DNA of 64,000 nt, from the NCBI GenBank assembly GCA_964525935.1, contig CAZGJZ010000005.1, positions 248,001-312,000 on the forward strand, given 5' to 3'. Origin of the DNA: UBA2377 sp964525935 (GTDB lineage Bacteria; Verrucomicrobiota; Verrucomicrobiia; Opitutales; Opitutaceae). Under the pieces are notes generated by a model. The model saw only the letters and a program-made list of their open reading frames with translations. It had not been told where the DNA came from and made no database searches. Below are positions 25,812 through 34,287 of this stretch, piece by piece. The first letter of the stretch is position 1. Each line of letters opens with the position of its first letter. The position numbers and the translations under genes are program-made.

Positions 25812-26747
25812 TCAGGCGAAATTGTCCTTCGCGGTTTCCATGAGGCTGATGAACACATCCTCGAGGCCGGCCTCGACTTTCTGCCACGTGTGGCGCGGGT
25901 CGCGCGCAGCGGCGATCGCGGCCTCGAGTTTGGCGGTGTCGCGGCCGCTGACGTGGAGTGTGGTGCCGAAGGCGACGACTTGCTCGACGCCGGGTTGGCC
26001 GCGGAGACGGTCGGCCAGCGGGCGAAGATCGGGGCCGGTGACGACCCAAGTCGTGAGTTGCGCGGCGGTGAGAACTTCGTCGAGCGTGCCGCGGGTAAGC
26101 AGGTTGCCGTAGGCGAGGTAGGCGAGACGGTGGCAGCGCTCGGCCTCGTCCATGTAGTGCGTCGTGATGAGGACGGTGAGGCCGTCGGCGGCGAGACGGT
26201 GGATTTCGTCCCAGAAATCGCGGCGGGCCTTGGGATCGACGCCGGCGGTGGGTTCGTCGAGCAGGAGAAGTTGCGGCGAATGGATGAGGCACGCCGCGAG
26301 GGCGAGGCGTTGTTTCCAGCCGCCGGAGAGCTGGCCGGCGAGTTGCGTGCTGCGGTTGGCGAGGCCGAGACGGTCGAGGCTGTGTTGCACGGCGGCGGCG
26401 CGGTCGGGCACGTCGTAGATGCGCGCGATGAAATCGAGGTTTTCGCGGATGCTCAGGTCCTCGTAGTAACTGAACTTCTGCGTCATGTAACCGACGTGGC
26501 GTTTGATCTCGGCTTGCTGCGTGCGGACATCGAAACCGACGCAGGTGCCGCGCCCCGCGTCGGGCGTGAGGAGGCCGCAGAGCATGCGGATGAACGTGGT
26601 CTTGCCGGAACCGTTGGGGCCGAGAAAACCGTAGATCTCGCCGCGCTTTACCTGGAGATCGATGGCGTTGACGACGGTTTTGCTGCCGAAACGCTTGGTG
26701 ATGCCGGTGACATCAATGGCGAGTTCGGTGGGGGCGGTCGCGGGCAT
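25812..26747 (-). CDS. ABC transporter ATP-binding protein (YbhF-like)
   Basis: The 311-residue protein has a single nucleotide-binding domain: Walker A FLGPNGSGKTT, Q-loop VGYMTQKFSYYEDL, signature LSGGWKQRLALA, Walker B LLLLDEPTAGVD and H-loop VLITTHYMDEAERC. The Trp in the signature (LSGGW for LSGGQ) is characteristic of the YbhF group. E. coli YbhF has two such domains in one chain, whereas this one has one, so the transporter should work as a dimer. A C-terminal domain of about 90 residues follows. ATG at 26747 was used; an upstream in-frame TTG is at 26765. Confidence 0.92.
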   Translation of the reverse strand: MPATAPTELAIDVTGITKRFGSKTVVNAIDLQVKRGEIYGFLGPNGSGKTTFIRMLCGLLTPDAGRGTCVGFDVRTQQAEIKRHVGYMTQKFSYYEDLSIRENLDFIARIYDVPDRAAAVQHSLDRLGLANRSTQLAGQLSGGWKQRLALAACLIHSPQLLLLDEPTAGVDPKARRDFWDEIHRLAADGLTVLITTHYMDEAERCHRLAYLAYGNLLTRGTLDEVLTAAQLTTWVVTGPDLRPLADRLRGQPGVEQVVAFGTTLHVSGRDTAKLEAAIAAARDPRHTWQKVEAGLEDVFISLMETAKDNFA

Positions 26748-26778
26748 GAGGGGTGAGGCGGTCAAGAAAATCGAATGC

Positions 26779-26803
26779 GCAGGTCGGAGACCTGCGCTAC
26801 TTC
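26779..26803. repeat. Dispersed hairpin repeat GCAGGTC-gga-GACCTGC, copy 2
   Basis: Identical over 25 bases to the element starting at 18968 (hairpin plus GCTACTTC). It overlaps the last codons and stop of the HlyD gene, so the element supplies the end of that coding sequence. Confidence 0.6.
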
Positions 26804-27738
26804 GTGACGTCGGCGGGCTGGCCGGGGTGGAGATCGCGGGCGTCGGCGGGGTCGAAGACGGCCTCGACCATGAAGACGAGCTTCGAGCGATTCTCGCGGT
26901 TGTAGAGGATCGGCGGCGTGTATTCGGGCTGCGGGGAGAGGAAACTCACGTGCGCGGTGAGCGCGGGGCGGCCGGTGAGGTTTACTTTCACGGCATCGCC
27001 GGCCTTGAGCGCGGCGAATTCCGCCTCGGGCACGAAGAAGCGCACCTTGAGGTTTTCCGGCGGGAGCAGCGCGACGACCGGCTGGCCGACGGCGATGAAC
27101 TCACCCTCGCGGTAAAGCGTGTCGTAAACGAGCGCGGCGCGCGGGGCGGATTGGGTTTTCTGGTCGACGTTCCAGTCGGCGCGGGCGAGTGCGGCTTCGG
27201 CCGCGGCGGTGTCGGCCTGCGCGGCGGCGATGGCGTCGGTGCGGGCGCCGAGCCGGGCGGTGGCGATTTGCGCGGCGAGTTCGTCGAGCGTGCGGCGGTC
27301 CTTTTCGTGCGTGAGCCGGGAGCGGTCGTATTCGCTGTCGGAGATGACCTTGGTTTGGTGCAGCGATTCCTGGCGGGTGAGTTCGAGCTGGGACAACTCG
27401 GCGGCGGCGCGGGCCTGGTCGAGGCGGGCCTCGAGCGCGGCGAGTTCGGAGGGACGGGAGCCTTTTTGCAGATCGTCGAGGCGGGCGCGCACGGCGCGGA
27501 GCTGGTCGGTGGCCTGGCGCTGGCCGGCGAGCTCGGCGGTGTGTTCGAGCGTGAAGAGTGTGGCGCCGGCCTCGACGCGGGCGCCCTTGGTGACGGCGAG
27601 TTTTTCCAAACGGCCGGCGAGCGGCGCGGCGACGTAGAGGTATTCGCCTTCGAGGTAGCCTTGGTAGGGATGGACGCCCGGACGGCTGCAACCGGACAAC
27701 ACGAGCGCGGCGAGCAACAGGAAAGCGAGGGAGCGCAT
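26797..27738 (-). CDS. HlyD-family periplasmic adaptor lipoprotein (YbhG-like)
   Basis: The 313-residue protein has a lipoprotein signal (SLAFLLLAALVLSGC, lipobox LSGC). A short beta-barrel segment precedes the biotinyl-lipoyl half (YVAAPLAGRLEKLAVTKGARVEAG), a long coiled-coil hairpin at about 70-200 rich in Ala, Arg and Glu, then the closing lipoyl half and beta-barrel (LYREGEFIAVGQPVVALLPPENLKVRFFVPE). It should bridge the ABC permease to an outer-membrane channel; no TolC-like gene is in the window. It is the first gene of a three-gene operon with the ATPase and permease and diverges from mgtE across 101 bp. Confidence 0.9.
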   Translation of the reverse strand: MRSLAFLLLAALVLSGCSRPGVHPYQGYLEGEYLYVAAPLAGRLEKLAVTKGARVEAGATLFTLEHTAELAGQRQATDQLRAVRARLDDLQKGSRPSELAALEARLDQARAAAELSQLELTRQESLHQTKVISDSEYDRSRLTHEKDRRTLDELAAQIATARLGARTDAIAAAQADTAAAEAALARADWNVDQKTQSAPRAALVYDTLYREGEFIAVGQPVVALLPPENLKVRFFVPEAEFAALKAGDAVKVNLTGRPALTAHVSFLSPQPEYTPPILYNRENRSKLVFMVEAVFDPADARDLHPGQPADVTK

Positions 27739-27839
27739 GACGTTCTTTGGCAGCGACCGGGCGGACCTCCAAGAACGAAACGCGGGATGTGACCTTGCGC
27801 GGGGTTGAAACGCGCCGGCCAACCTGCCTGCCTCGCGTC

Positions 27840-29222
27840 ATGCCCAACCAGGCACATGTCCGTCCCGAACTCGCCGCGCTCATCGCGCGGAAGGATTTTG
27901 TCGCGCTCAAGAAATACCTCGAGGCGTGGCTGCCCAAGGATCTCGCGCCGATGGCGGCGGAGTTGTCCGTGGAGGAACTCGCGGTGCTGTTCCGGGCGGG
28001 TTCGCGCGAACTGGCGGCGGCGGTGTTTACGCACCTGCCGGTCGGGGCGCAGAAAAAGCTGCTCAAGCTGCTCACGCAGGAGCAGTCGGCCGCGCTGCTC
28101 AACGCCCTGCCACCGGACGACCGCACCGCGTTTCTCAACAGCCTGCCGCTCGACCTGGCGATGCAGCTGCTCGCGATGCTCACGCCCGACGAGCGCCAGG
28201 TGGCGCAATCGCTGCTCGCCTATCCGCCGCACAGCGTGGGCCGCATGATGACGCTCGACTACGTGGCGGTGCGGCCCGAGTGGACGGTGCGCGAGGCGCT
28301 CGATTACATCCGCGAAAACGGTTACGACCGCGAGACGCTCAACGTCGTCTTTGCCGTGGACGAGTCGGGCCGCCTGCTCGACGACGTGCGGGTGCGGCGG
28401 CTGTTGCTTTCGCCGCTCGACCGGCCGGTGCGCGACCTGCTCGACGGCAATTACACGATGCTTTTGCCGCAGGACGACCGCGAGAAGGCCTTGGAGATTT
28501 TCCGCAAATTCGACCGCGTGGCGCTGCCGGTGACCGACCCGCAGGGCAAACTCATCGGCATCGTGACGGTGGATGACATGCTCGACGTCGCGAGCGAGGA
28601 GGCGACGGAGGACATCCAGAAGCTCGGCGGCAGCGAGGCGCTCGACGAGCCTTACACGACGATCCCGCTGCTGCGGATGGTGAAGAAGCGCGCGAGCTGG
28701 CTCGTGGTGCTGTTCTTCGGCGAAATGCTGACGGCGACGGCGATGGGGTTCTTCGAGGATGAGATCGCGAAGGCCGTCGTGCTCGCGCTCTTCGTGCCAC
28801 TCGTGATCAGTTCCGGCGGCAACGCCGGTTCGCAGGCGGCGACGCTCGTCATCCGCGCGCTGGCGCTGGGCGAATTCCGGTTGCGCGACTGGTGGCGGAT
28901 CATGCGGCGCGAGTTTGCGGCGGGCGCGGCGCTGGGCGTGATTCTGGGCGCCATTGGTTTTCTACGCATCGCGGTGTGGTCGGCGTTTTCCAATATTTAT
29001 GGCGAGCACTGGATGCTGGTGGCGCTCACCGTCGGGCTGTCGCTCGTCGGCATCGTGATGTGGGGCTCGTTGATGGGCTCGATGCTGCCGCTGCTGTTGA
29101 AGCGGCTGGGTTTCGACCCGGCGACGTCGAGCGCGCCGTTTGTCGCGACGCTCGTGGATGTGACGGGCCTCATCATCTATTTCAGCGTGGCGCTGGTGAT
29201 TTTGCGCGGAACCTTGCTGTAG
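27840..29222 (+). CDS. mgtE: MgtE magnesium transporter
   Basis: The 460-residue protein has an N-terminal MgtE_N domain at about 15-125 (helical repeats such as LSVEELAVLFRAGSRELAAAVF), a CBS pair at about 135-260 (SVGRMMTLDYVAVRPEWTVREAL, VALPVTDPQGKLIGIVTVDDML) and a five-helix pore at 280-460 with VLALFVPLVISSGGNAGSQAATLVIRAL, which carries the conserved Asn and Gly selectivity residues. It should import Mg2+ with CBS gating by cytosolic Mg2+. ATG at 27840 was chosen over the upstream in-frame start at 27747, which overlaps the divergent promoter region. Confidence 0.93.
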   Translation: MPNQAHVRPELAALIARKDFVALKKYLEAWLPKDLAPMAAELSVEELAVLFRAGSRELAAAVFTHLPVGAQKKLLKLLTQEQSAALLNALPPDDRTAFLNSLPLDLAMQLLAMLTPDERQVAQSLLAYPPHSVGRMMTLDYVAVRPEWTVREALDYIRENGYDRETLNVVFAVDESGRLLDDVRVRRLLLSPLDRPVRDLLDGNYTMLLPQDDREKALEIFRKFDRVALPVTDPQGKLIGIVTVDDMLDVASEEATEDIQKLGGSEALDEPYTTIPLLRMVKKRASWLVVLFFGEMLTATAMGFFEDEIAKAVVLALFVPLVISSGGNAGSQAATLVIRALALGEFRLRDWWRIMRREFAAGAALGVILGAIGFLRIAVWSAFSNIYGEHWMLVALTVGLSLVGIVMWGSLMGSMLPLLLKRLGFDPATSSAPFVATLVDVTGLIIYFSVALVILRGTLL

Positions 29223-29228
29223 GTGGTG

Positions 29229-29247
29229 ACACGAAAAAATTTCGTGT
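29229..29247 (+). terminator. Hairpin after mgtE
   Basis: Perfect 8-bp arms ACACGAAA and TTTCGTGT with an AAA loop start 7 bases past the mgtE stop, followed by GTTTG. The stem is AT-rich and the T-run short, so termination is plausible but weak. Confidence 0.45.
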
Positions 29248-29283
29248 GTTTGCGCCGCGGAGTTTTAACGTGGCCCCCTTCGC

Positions 29284-31212
29284 ATGTCACAGCCAACGGC
29301 AGTTCCGCTTGCGGCGGTTCCCACCAACGGGGAGCTGGTGCGGCGGCTTTTTAACCTGGCGTGGCGCTACCGGCTGCACTGCGTGCTGGTGCTGAGCATC
29401 CAGATTGTGCTGCTGACGATGGGGATTGCCGGGCTGGGGTTCACGGGCATCGGCATCGATTACATCCGCTACGTCATCGCGCCGGTGTTGCCGGACGGGA
29501 CCCGGGCGGTGGCGTTTCCGCACCTGCAATTTGGTTTCGAGCTGCCGCGCACGTGGGAGCCGATGCATGTGCTGGCGCTGCTGGCGGGCTTGATCCTCGG
29601 GCTGGCGGTTTGCCGGGCCGTGCTGAACTACATTTACGCGATCTCGATCAACAAACTGGTGCAGCAAAAGCTGGTCGTCGACCTGCGCGCCGAGGTTTAC
29701 GAGAAACTGCAGCGGTTGAGCTTCCGTTTCTTCGACGCCAACACGACCGGCTCGATCATCACCCGCGTGACGGGCGACGTGCAGGCGGTCCGCATGTTCG
29801 TCGACCAGGTGCTGATGCAGAGCGTGATCATGGTCATCTCGCTCACGGTCTACGTCATTTACATGGTGCACTTGAGCCCGGCGCTGACGCTCGCGTGTCT
29901 CGCGACGACGCCGCTGATGTGGTTCATGTCCACGTGGTTTTCGCGGAAGATCCAGCCGGAATATGCGCAGAACCGCACGCTGGTGGAAAAAATGGTGCAG
30001 ACGCTGGCCGAGAGCGTGCAGGGCATCGCGGTGACGAAGGGCTTCGGCCGCGAGGCCGAGGATCGCGCGCGTTTCGACACCGCCAATACCGCGGTGCTGG
30101 AACAGCAGCGCAGCATTTTTTGGAAAGTGAGCCTGTTCTCCCCGGCGATCGGCCTGCTGACGCGCGTGAACATGGTCATCCTGCTCGGCTACGGCGGCTG
30201 GCTGGTGGTGCAGGGCCAGCTGCCGCTGGGCGCGGGCCTCGTGGTCTTCGTCGGCCTGCTCGAACAATTTTCCGGCCAGGTGAACAACGGCGCCAATCTG
30301 GTGAACAGCGTGCAGCAGTCGCTGATCGGTGCGCGCCGCGTGTTTGAGATTCTCGACGCGCCCGTCGAGGTGCAGAGCGCGCCCAATGCCGTGCGCCGCC
30401 CGAAGCTCACGGGTGCGGTGCGTTTTGATCACGTTTCCTTTTCCTATCACGGCCCGGCCACGGCCACCGCGGGCGTGGATGCGGAGCCGGTGCTGCATGA
30501 CATCAACCTCGACGTAAAACCCGGCCAGTGCGTGGCGATCCTCGGCGCGACCGGCGCGGGCAAGAGCGTGCTGATGAGCCTCATCCCGCGTTTCTACGAT
30601 CCGACGGCGGGTTGCCTGCTGATCGACGGCCTCGACGCGCGCCGGCTGCACCTCGATGACCTGCGGCGCAACATCGGCCTCGTTTTCCAGGAGAGCTTTT
30701 TGTTTTCCAACACCGTGGGCGCCAACATCGCCTTCGGTCATCCCGGCGCGAAACCGGAGCAGATCATCAAGGCGGCCAAGATCGCCGCGGCGCACGACTT
30801 CATCATGCAGCTGCCGAAGGGCTACGACACCGTGCTCGGCGAGAGCGGCAACAGCCTTTCCGGCGGCCAGCGGCAGCGGCTCGCCATCGCGCGCGCGGTG
30901 CTGCTGGAGCCTTCGATCCTGCTGCTCGACGACCCGACGGCGGCGATCGACAGCGAAACGGAGCATGAGATTTTTGAAGCGCTCGACCGCGCGATCGCGG
31001 GACGCACAACCTTCATCGTCGCCCACCGCCTGAGCACGCTGCGCCGGGCCGATGTCATCATCGTGATGGAGGACGGCCGGATCGTCCAACGCGGGACCCA
31101 CGAGGAACTCGTGCGCGTGCCCGGTCCCTACCGGCGCGTGGCCAACCTCCAACTGGTGGACGGCCGTGAACTGCAGGCGCCGACCCCGCCCAAACCGGAG
31201 GCCACCGCATGA
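29284..31212 (+). CDS. ABC exporter subunit with degenerate Walker B
   Basis: The 642-residue half-transporter has six transmembrane helices in the first 340 residues and a nucleotide-binding domain after about 380. Walker A is GATGAGKSV near residue 420, the signature is canonical LSGGQRQRLA near 524, and the H-loop is FIVAHRLS. Walker B reads ILLLDDPTAAID, so the catalytic Glu is replaced by Asp. That substitution is typical of the degenerate-site half of heterodimeric exporters such as TM287/288. The gene overlaps the next exporter gene by 4 bp. Substrate is unknown. Confidence 0.9.
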   Translation: MSQPTAVPLAAVPTNGELVRRLFNLAWRYRLHCVLVLSIQIVLLTMGIAGLGFTGIGIDYIRYVIAPVLPDGTRAVAFPHLQFGFELPRTWEPMHVLALLAGLILGLAVCRAVLNYIYAISINKLVQQKLVVDLRAEVYEKLQRLSFRFFDANTTGSIITRVTGDVQAVRMFVDQVLMQSVIMVISLTVYVIYMVHLSPALTLACLATTPLMWFMSTWFSRKIQPEYAQNRTLVEKMVQTLAESVQGIAVTKGFGREAEDRARFDTANTAVLEQQRSIFWKVSLFSPAIGLLTRVNMVILLGYGGWLVVQGQLPLGAGLVVFVGLLEQFSGQVNNGANLVNSVQQSLIGARRVFEILDAPVEVQSAPNAVRRPKLTGAVRFDHVSFSYHGPATATAGVDAEPVLHDINLDVKPGQCVAILGATGAGKSVLMSLIPRFYDPTAGCLLIDGLDARRLHLDDLRRNIGLVFQESFLFSNTVGANIAFGHPGAKPEQIIKAAKIAAAHDFIMQLPKGYDTVLGESGNSLSGGQRQRLAIARAVLLEPSILLLDDPTAAIDSETEHEIFEALDRAIAGRTTFIVAHRLSTLRRADVIIVMEDGRIVQRGTHEELVRVPGPYRRVANLQLVDGRELQAPTPPKPEATA

Positions 31213-33053
31213 GCAAGGACCCGAGCCAACGTGATCTCCTGCTCGTCCAACGTCCGACCGATGACGATGACGACGAGCAATTCAAACCGCTCGAGTGGGG
31301 CCTGATCCGCCGGATGTTCGACTACACCTCGCCGGTGAAGCGCAAGCTGCACTGGCTCGTGTTTCTCTCGATCACGCGTTCGGCGCAGTTGCCCGCGCTG
31401 ACCTGCGTGACGGCATATGCGGTCTGGAATATCGACCACCTGCACGGGGCGGGTATTTTCGGGATTGTGGTGGGTTACGCCTTGCTGGCGCTCACGACCG
31501 ACGGCTTGTTCCACTTCCGCCAACGCTACGCGCTCGAGATCGGTGAGACGGTGGTCAACGGCCTGCGCGCGGATATCTTTGCGAAGGTGCAGCGCCAGCC
31601 GATGAGCTTTTTCCACCGTGTGAAGATCGGGCGCATCATCGGCCGCGTGACGAGCGACGTGGAGGCGCTGCGGGCGGCGATCCAGGACGTGCTGTTCGTG
31701 AGCATCATCCAGGGCGGGCAGATGATTTTCACCGCGGTGGCGATGATCTGGTGCGACTGGAACCTGTTTCTCGTCGTGCTGGCCATGGCGCCGATGCTTT
31801 GGCTGGTGAACCGCCACTTCCGCATGCGGCTCAGCCGCGAGTCGCGGGCGGCGACGGAAAGCTTCAGCCGCGTCACCGCGACGCTGGCCGAGTCCGTCAA
31901 CGGCATCCGCGTCACGCAGGGTTTTGTGCGCCAGACCACGAACGCCGGTCTCTTCCGCGGCCTGCTGGCCGACCACTCGCGCTTCAACATCGCGCTGGCG
32001 CGCACCTCGGCGATCCTCGCGCCGATCCTTGAGCTCAACAGCCAGTTCTTTGTCGCCATCCTGCTCATGTTTGGCGGCTGGCGCGTGTTCCACGGCACGA
32101 TGGATTCCGGCGACCTGATCACCTTCTTCTTCCTCGCCAACCTGTTCTTCTCGCCGATCGCGGCGATCGGCAACCAATACAACCAGGCGCTCATCGCGAT
32201 GGCGGGCGCCGAGCGCGTTTTCCGGCTGATCGACGCGCCGCCGGACTGGCAGGACGACGAGACGGCGACGGACCTCCCCGACCCGCGCGGCACGGCTTCC
32301 GCCGCGGCGCGCGGTGCGCGGGTGGAGTTTGACCACGTGTCCTTTGGCTACGATCCGGCGCGGCTGGTGTTGCACGACGTGAGTTTCACCGCGGAGCCCG
32401 GCCAGACCATCGCGCTCGTCGGCCACACCGGCAGCGGGAAGAGCTCGATCATCAACCTCGTCGCGAAATTCTACCTGCCGACGCAAGGCGCGTTGCGGAT
32501 CGACGGCCGCGAGGTGCGCACGCTCACGGGCCAGTCGCTGCACCGGCAGATGGGCATGGTGCAGCAGCAAAACTTTCTCTTCAGCGGCACGGTGCTCGAC
32601 AACATCCGCCAGAGCCGGCCCGACGCCACCGACGAGGATATCCGCGAGGCGGCGCGCCTGCTCGACTGCCTGGATGTTTTTGAGGCGCTGCCGCAGGGCT
32701 TGCTCACCGAGGTGGGCGAGCGTGGCGCGGGGCTTTCGGTGGGCCAGCGGCAGTTGATCTGCTTTACCCGCGCGCTGCTCGCCGATCCGCGGATCGTGAT
32801 CCTCGACGAGGCGACGAGCTCGATCGATGCGCTCACCGAGGCGCGGTTGCAGAAGGCGTTGCTCGAGTTGTTGAAGGGCCGCACGAGCTTCATCGTGGCG
32901 CACCGGCTCAGCACGATCCGCCATGCCGATTGCGTGCTGGTGCTCGACCAGGGCCACATCATCGAGCGCGGCACGCATCACGAATTGGTGGCGCGCGGGG
33001 GACACTACGCGGCACTTTATGAACAATTCGTGCAGGTAGATGAGAAGGGCTGA
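31209..33053 (+). CDS. ABC exporter partner subunit with LSVGQ signature
   Basis: The 614-residue half-transporter has six transmembrane helices in the first 330 residues. In its nucleotide-binding domain Walker A is GHTGSGKSS near residue 405, Walker B is intact (IVILDEATSSID with catalytic Glu), and the H-loop is FIVAHRLSTI. The signature is LSVGQ where LSGGQ is normal. In a heterodimer this altered signature would face the partner's altered Walker B, giving one hydrolytic and one degenerate ATP site. The protein starts with a charged tail (QRPTDDDDDEQF). The two genes share an ATGA junction and should be translated together. Confidence 0.9.
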   Translation: MSKDPSQRDLLLVQRPTDDDDDEQFKPLEWGLIRRMFDYTSPVKRKLHWLVFLSITRSAQLPALTCVTAYAVWNIDHLHGAGIFGIVVGYALLALTTDGLFHFRQRYALEIGETVVNGLRADIFAKVQRQPMSFFHRVKIGRIIGRVTSDVEALRAAIQDVLFVSIIQGGQMIFTAVAMIWCDWNLFLVVLAMAPMLWLVNRHFRMRLSRESRAATESFSRVTATLAESVNGIRVTQGFVRQTTNAGLFRGLLADHSRFNIALARTSAILAPILELNSQFFVAILLMFGGWRVFHGTMDSGDLITFFFLANLFFSPIAAIGNQYNQALIAMAGAERVFRLIDAPPDWQDDETATDLPDPRGTASAAARGARVEFDHVSFGYDPARLVLHDVSFTAEPGQTIALVGHTGSGKSSIINLVAKFYLPTQGALRIDGREVRTLTGQSLHRQMGMVQQQNFLFSGTVLDNIRQSRPDATDEDIREAARLLDCLDVFEALPQGLLTEVGERGAGLSVGQRQLICFTRALLADPRIVILDEATSSIDALTEARLQKALLELLKGRTSFIVAHRLSTIRHADCVLVLDQGHIIERGTHHELVARGGHYAALYEQFVQVDEKG

Positions 33054-33112
33054 TACGTGTTTTCCCTCTGAAAAACCCAAGATTCTCCTAGGCAAACAGG
33101 CTTTTCTCCCTC

Positions 33113-33118
33113 TATAAG
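33113..33118 (+). promoter_or_regulatory. Possible -10 element (TATAAG) for the SWIB gene
   Basis: TATAAG lies 43 bp before the SWIB ATG in an AT-rich stretch of an otherwise GC-rich window. No good -35 hexamer is visible at 16-18 bp, so this is a weak call. Confidence 0.25.
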
Positions 33119-33160
33119 GTCATTGCTTTCACACGAAGGCACCCTAAACAAACAATCAAT

Positions 33161-33430
33161 ATGGCTAAAAAATCCGCTCGTAAACCTAACGCTGCATTCA
33201 TGAAACCGGTTACGCCTGACGCCACGCTCGCCGCGGTGGTTGGTGCTACTCCGCTTCCTCGCACGGAGCTCACCAAGAAGCTCTGGGCCTACATCAAGAA
33301 GAATGGCCTGCAGGACAAGAAGGTCCGCACCCAGATCAACGCTGACGACAAGCTCAAGGCCGTTTTCGGCGGCAAGGCCAAGGTCAGCATGTTCGAGATG
33401 ACCAAGCTGGTCTCCGGCCACGTCAAGTAA
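33161..33430 (+). CDS. SWIB/MDM2-domain protein
   Basis: The 89-residue protein is a basic N-terminal tail (AKKSARKPNAAFMKP) followed by one SWIB domain: LPRTELTKKLWAYIKKNGLQD, KKVRTQINADDKLKAVFG and MFEMTKLVSGHVK. SWIB domains are mostly eukaryotic chromatin or plant organelle domains; in bacteria they are known mainly from Chlamydiae, where they can be fused to topoisomerase I, and related phyla. A nucleoid or chromatin-like role is inferred from family and charge. Codon use looks adapted for high expression (many AAG, GCC and CTC codons), and a strong terminator follows 20 bases after the stop. Confidence 0.92.
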   Translation: MAKKSARKPNAAFMKPVTPDATLAAVVGATPLPRTELTKKLWAYIKKNGLQDKKVRTQINADDKLKAVFGGKAKVSMFEMTKLVSGHVK

Positions 33431-33450
33431 GCCGACTTTTTCTTTTCGAG

Positions 33451-33479
33451 CCGCCGCGAAAAATCGCGGCGGTTTTTTT
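33451..33479 (+). terminator. Rho-independent terminator after the SWIB gene
   Basis: Perfect 9-bp stem CCGCCGCGA/TCGCGGCGG, AAAA loop, then seven T residues. This is the clearest intrinsic terminator in the window. Confidence 0.92.
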
Positions 33480-33563
33480 GTGCCCGGTGGGCGCGTCCCT
33501 CGGAAACGGGGCTTGACGGGATGCCGGGGTGATATCGCTAAGATCGCCACGGCTTTCACTCCC

Positions 33564-33908
33564 ATGACCTCCAGTCCCGCTCTGCCCCAGAATGCCAGCC
33601 GCGAGTGTCCGGCCTCCGCCCTGAGCCGCTGGCTGATGGTTTTTGTCGTCCTCGGCCTCATCGCTTTCTCCATTTGCCTGCTGGTCGCCGGGATCGGCAC
33701 CCGCAGTCCGGTCACCATCATCAGCGCTGTGCTCATCCTCTTCGGCGACTATCGCGGGACGGCGCGCGCCAGCGGCTTCTTCGCCGCCAATCCTTTTAAC
33801 AAGATCCTCAGGATTTCGCTCCGCGCGCGAAACCTCAACGCCGGCACTCTTTATAACCAACGCCCGTTTCTCTGCGACACCGTGTTTCCCCTTGGTAGAA
33901 AACCATGA
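33564..33908 (+). CDS. Small hypothetical membrane protein upstream of sdpI
   Basis: The 114-residue protein has two hydrophobic helices (LMVFVVLGLIAFSICLLVAG and a weaker one at PVTIISAVLILFG) and a C-terminal segment with ARNLNAGTLYNQRPF. It overlaps the SdpI-like gene by 4 bp (ATGA at 33905), so they are probably co-translated. No family is recognised. ATG at 33564 was chosen because upstream in-frame sequence back to 33480 overlaps the terminator region. Confidence 0.6.
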   Translation: MTSSPALPQNASRECPASALSRWLMVFVVLGLIAFSICLLVAGIGTRSPVTIISAVLILFGDYRGTARASGFFAANPFNKILRISLRARNLNAGTLYNQRPFLCDTVFPLGRKP

Positions 33909-34282
33909 ATCCTGTTCCGGTCGTCCATTTGATCGCCGCCTTGGTGGTGATCGCGACGGCGATTCCGCTCATCCGTGGAAAAGTTAAGATGAATGCTTGG
34001 TATGGGGTAAGGATTCCGGCGGCCTTTACCTCGGAAGCGGCCTGGTTCGCCATCAACCGCTATGGCGGTCGCCTGCTGCTTAGATGGGGACTGGTGATCG
34101 CGGTCGTGGCGCTGATCGGTGTTTTCCTCCCAGCGAGGGCCTGGATCGCCTACAACTGGATGGCTCTGCTGATTATCATGGCTGGGCTGGCACTGGTGAT
34201 GGTGAAAATCCACCGCCATGCGCGAAAACATTTTCCCGCCCCGCCGCGCAAGCCGGCGCGTGATGCGGACAGCTCTTCCTGA
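33905..34282 (+). CDS. SdpI/YhfL-family membrane protein
   Basis: The 125-residue protein has three hydrophobic helices (VVHLIAALVVIATAIPLI, LLRWGLVIAVVALIGVFL, IAYNWMALLIIMAGLALVM) and the SdpI motif KMNAWYGVRIPAAFTSEAAWFAINRYGG. Bacillus SdpI gives immunity to the SdpC toxin and also acts as a signalling protein; most homologues, including those outside Firmicutes, are of unknown role. Nothing like SdpC is nearby. The gene is followed 5 bp later by the PH-domain-like gene on the same strand. Confidence 0.75.
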   Translation: MNPVPVVHLIAALVVIATAIPLIRGKVKMNAWYGVRIPAAFTSEAAWFAINRYGGRLLLRWGLVIAVVALIGVFLPARAWIAYNWMALLIIMAGLALVMVKIHRHARKHFPAPPRKPARDADSSS

Positions 34283-34287
34283 CTGCC

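Noticed and set aside
25810..26292. An upstream extension of the ABC permease frame
   Set aside because: The frame is open there, but it lies inside the ATPase gene in another frame and the residues are Arg/Pro-rich without any membrane helix.
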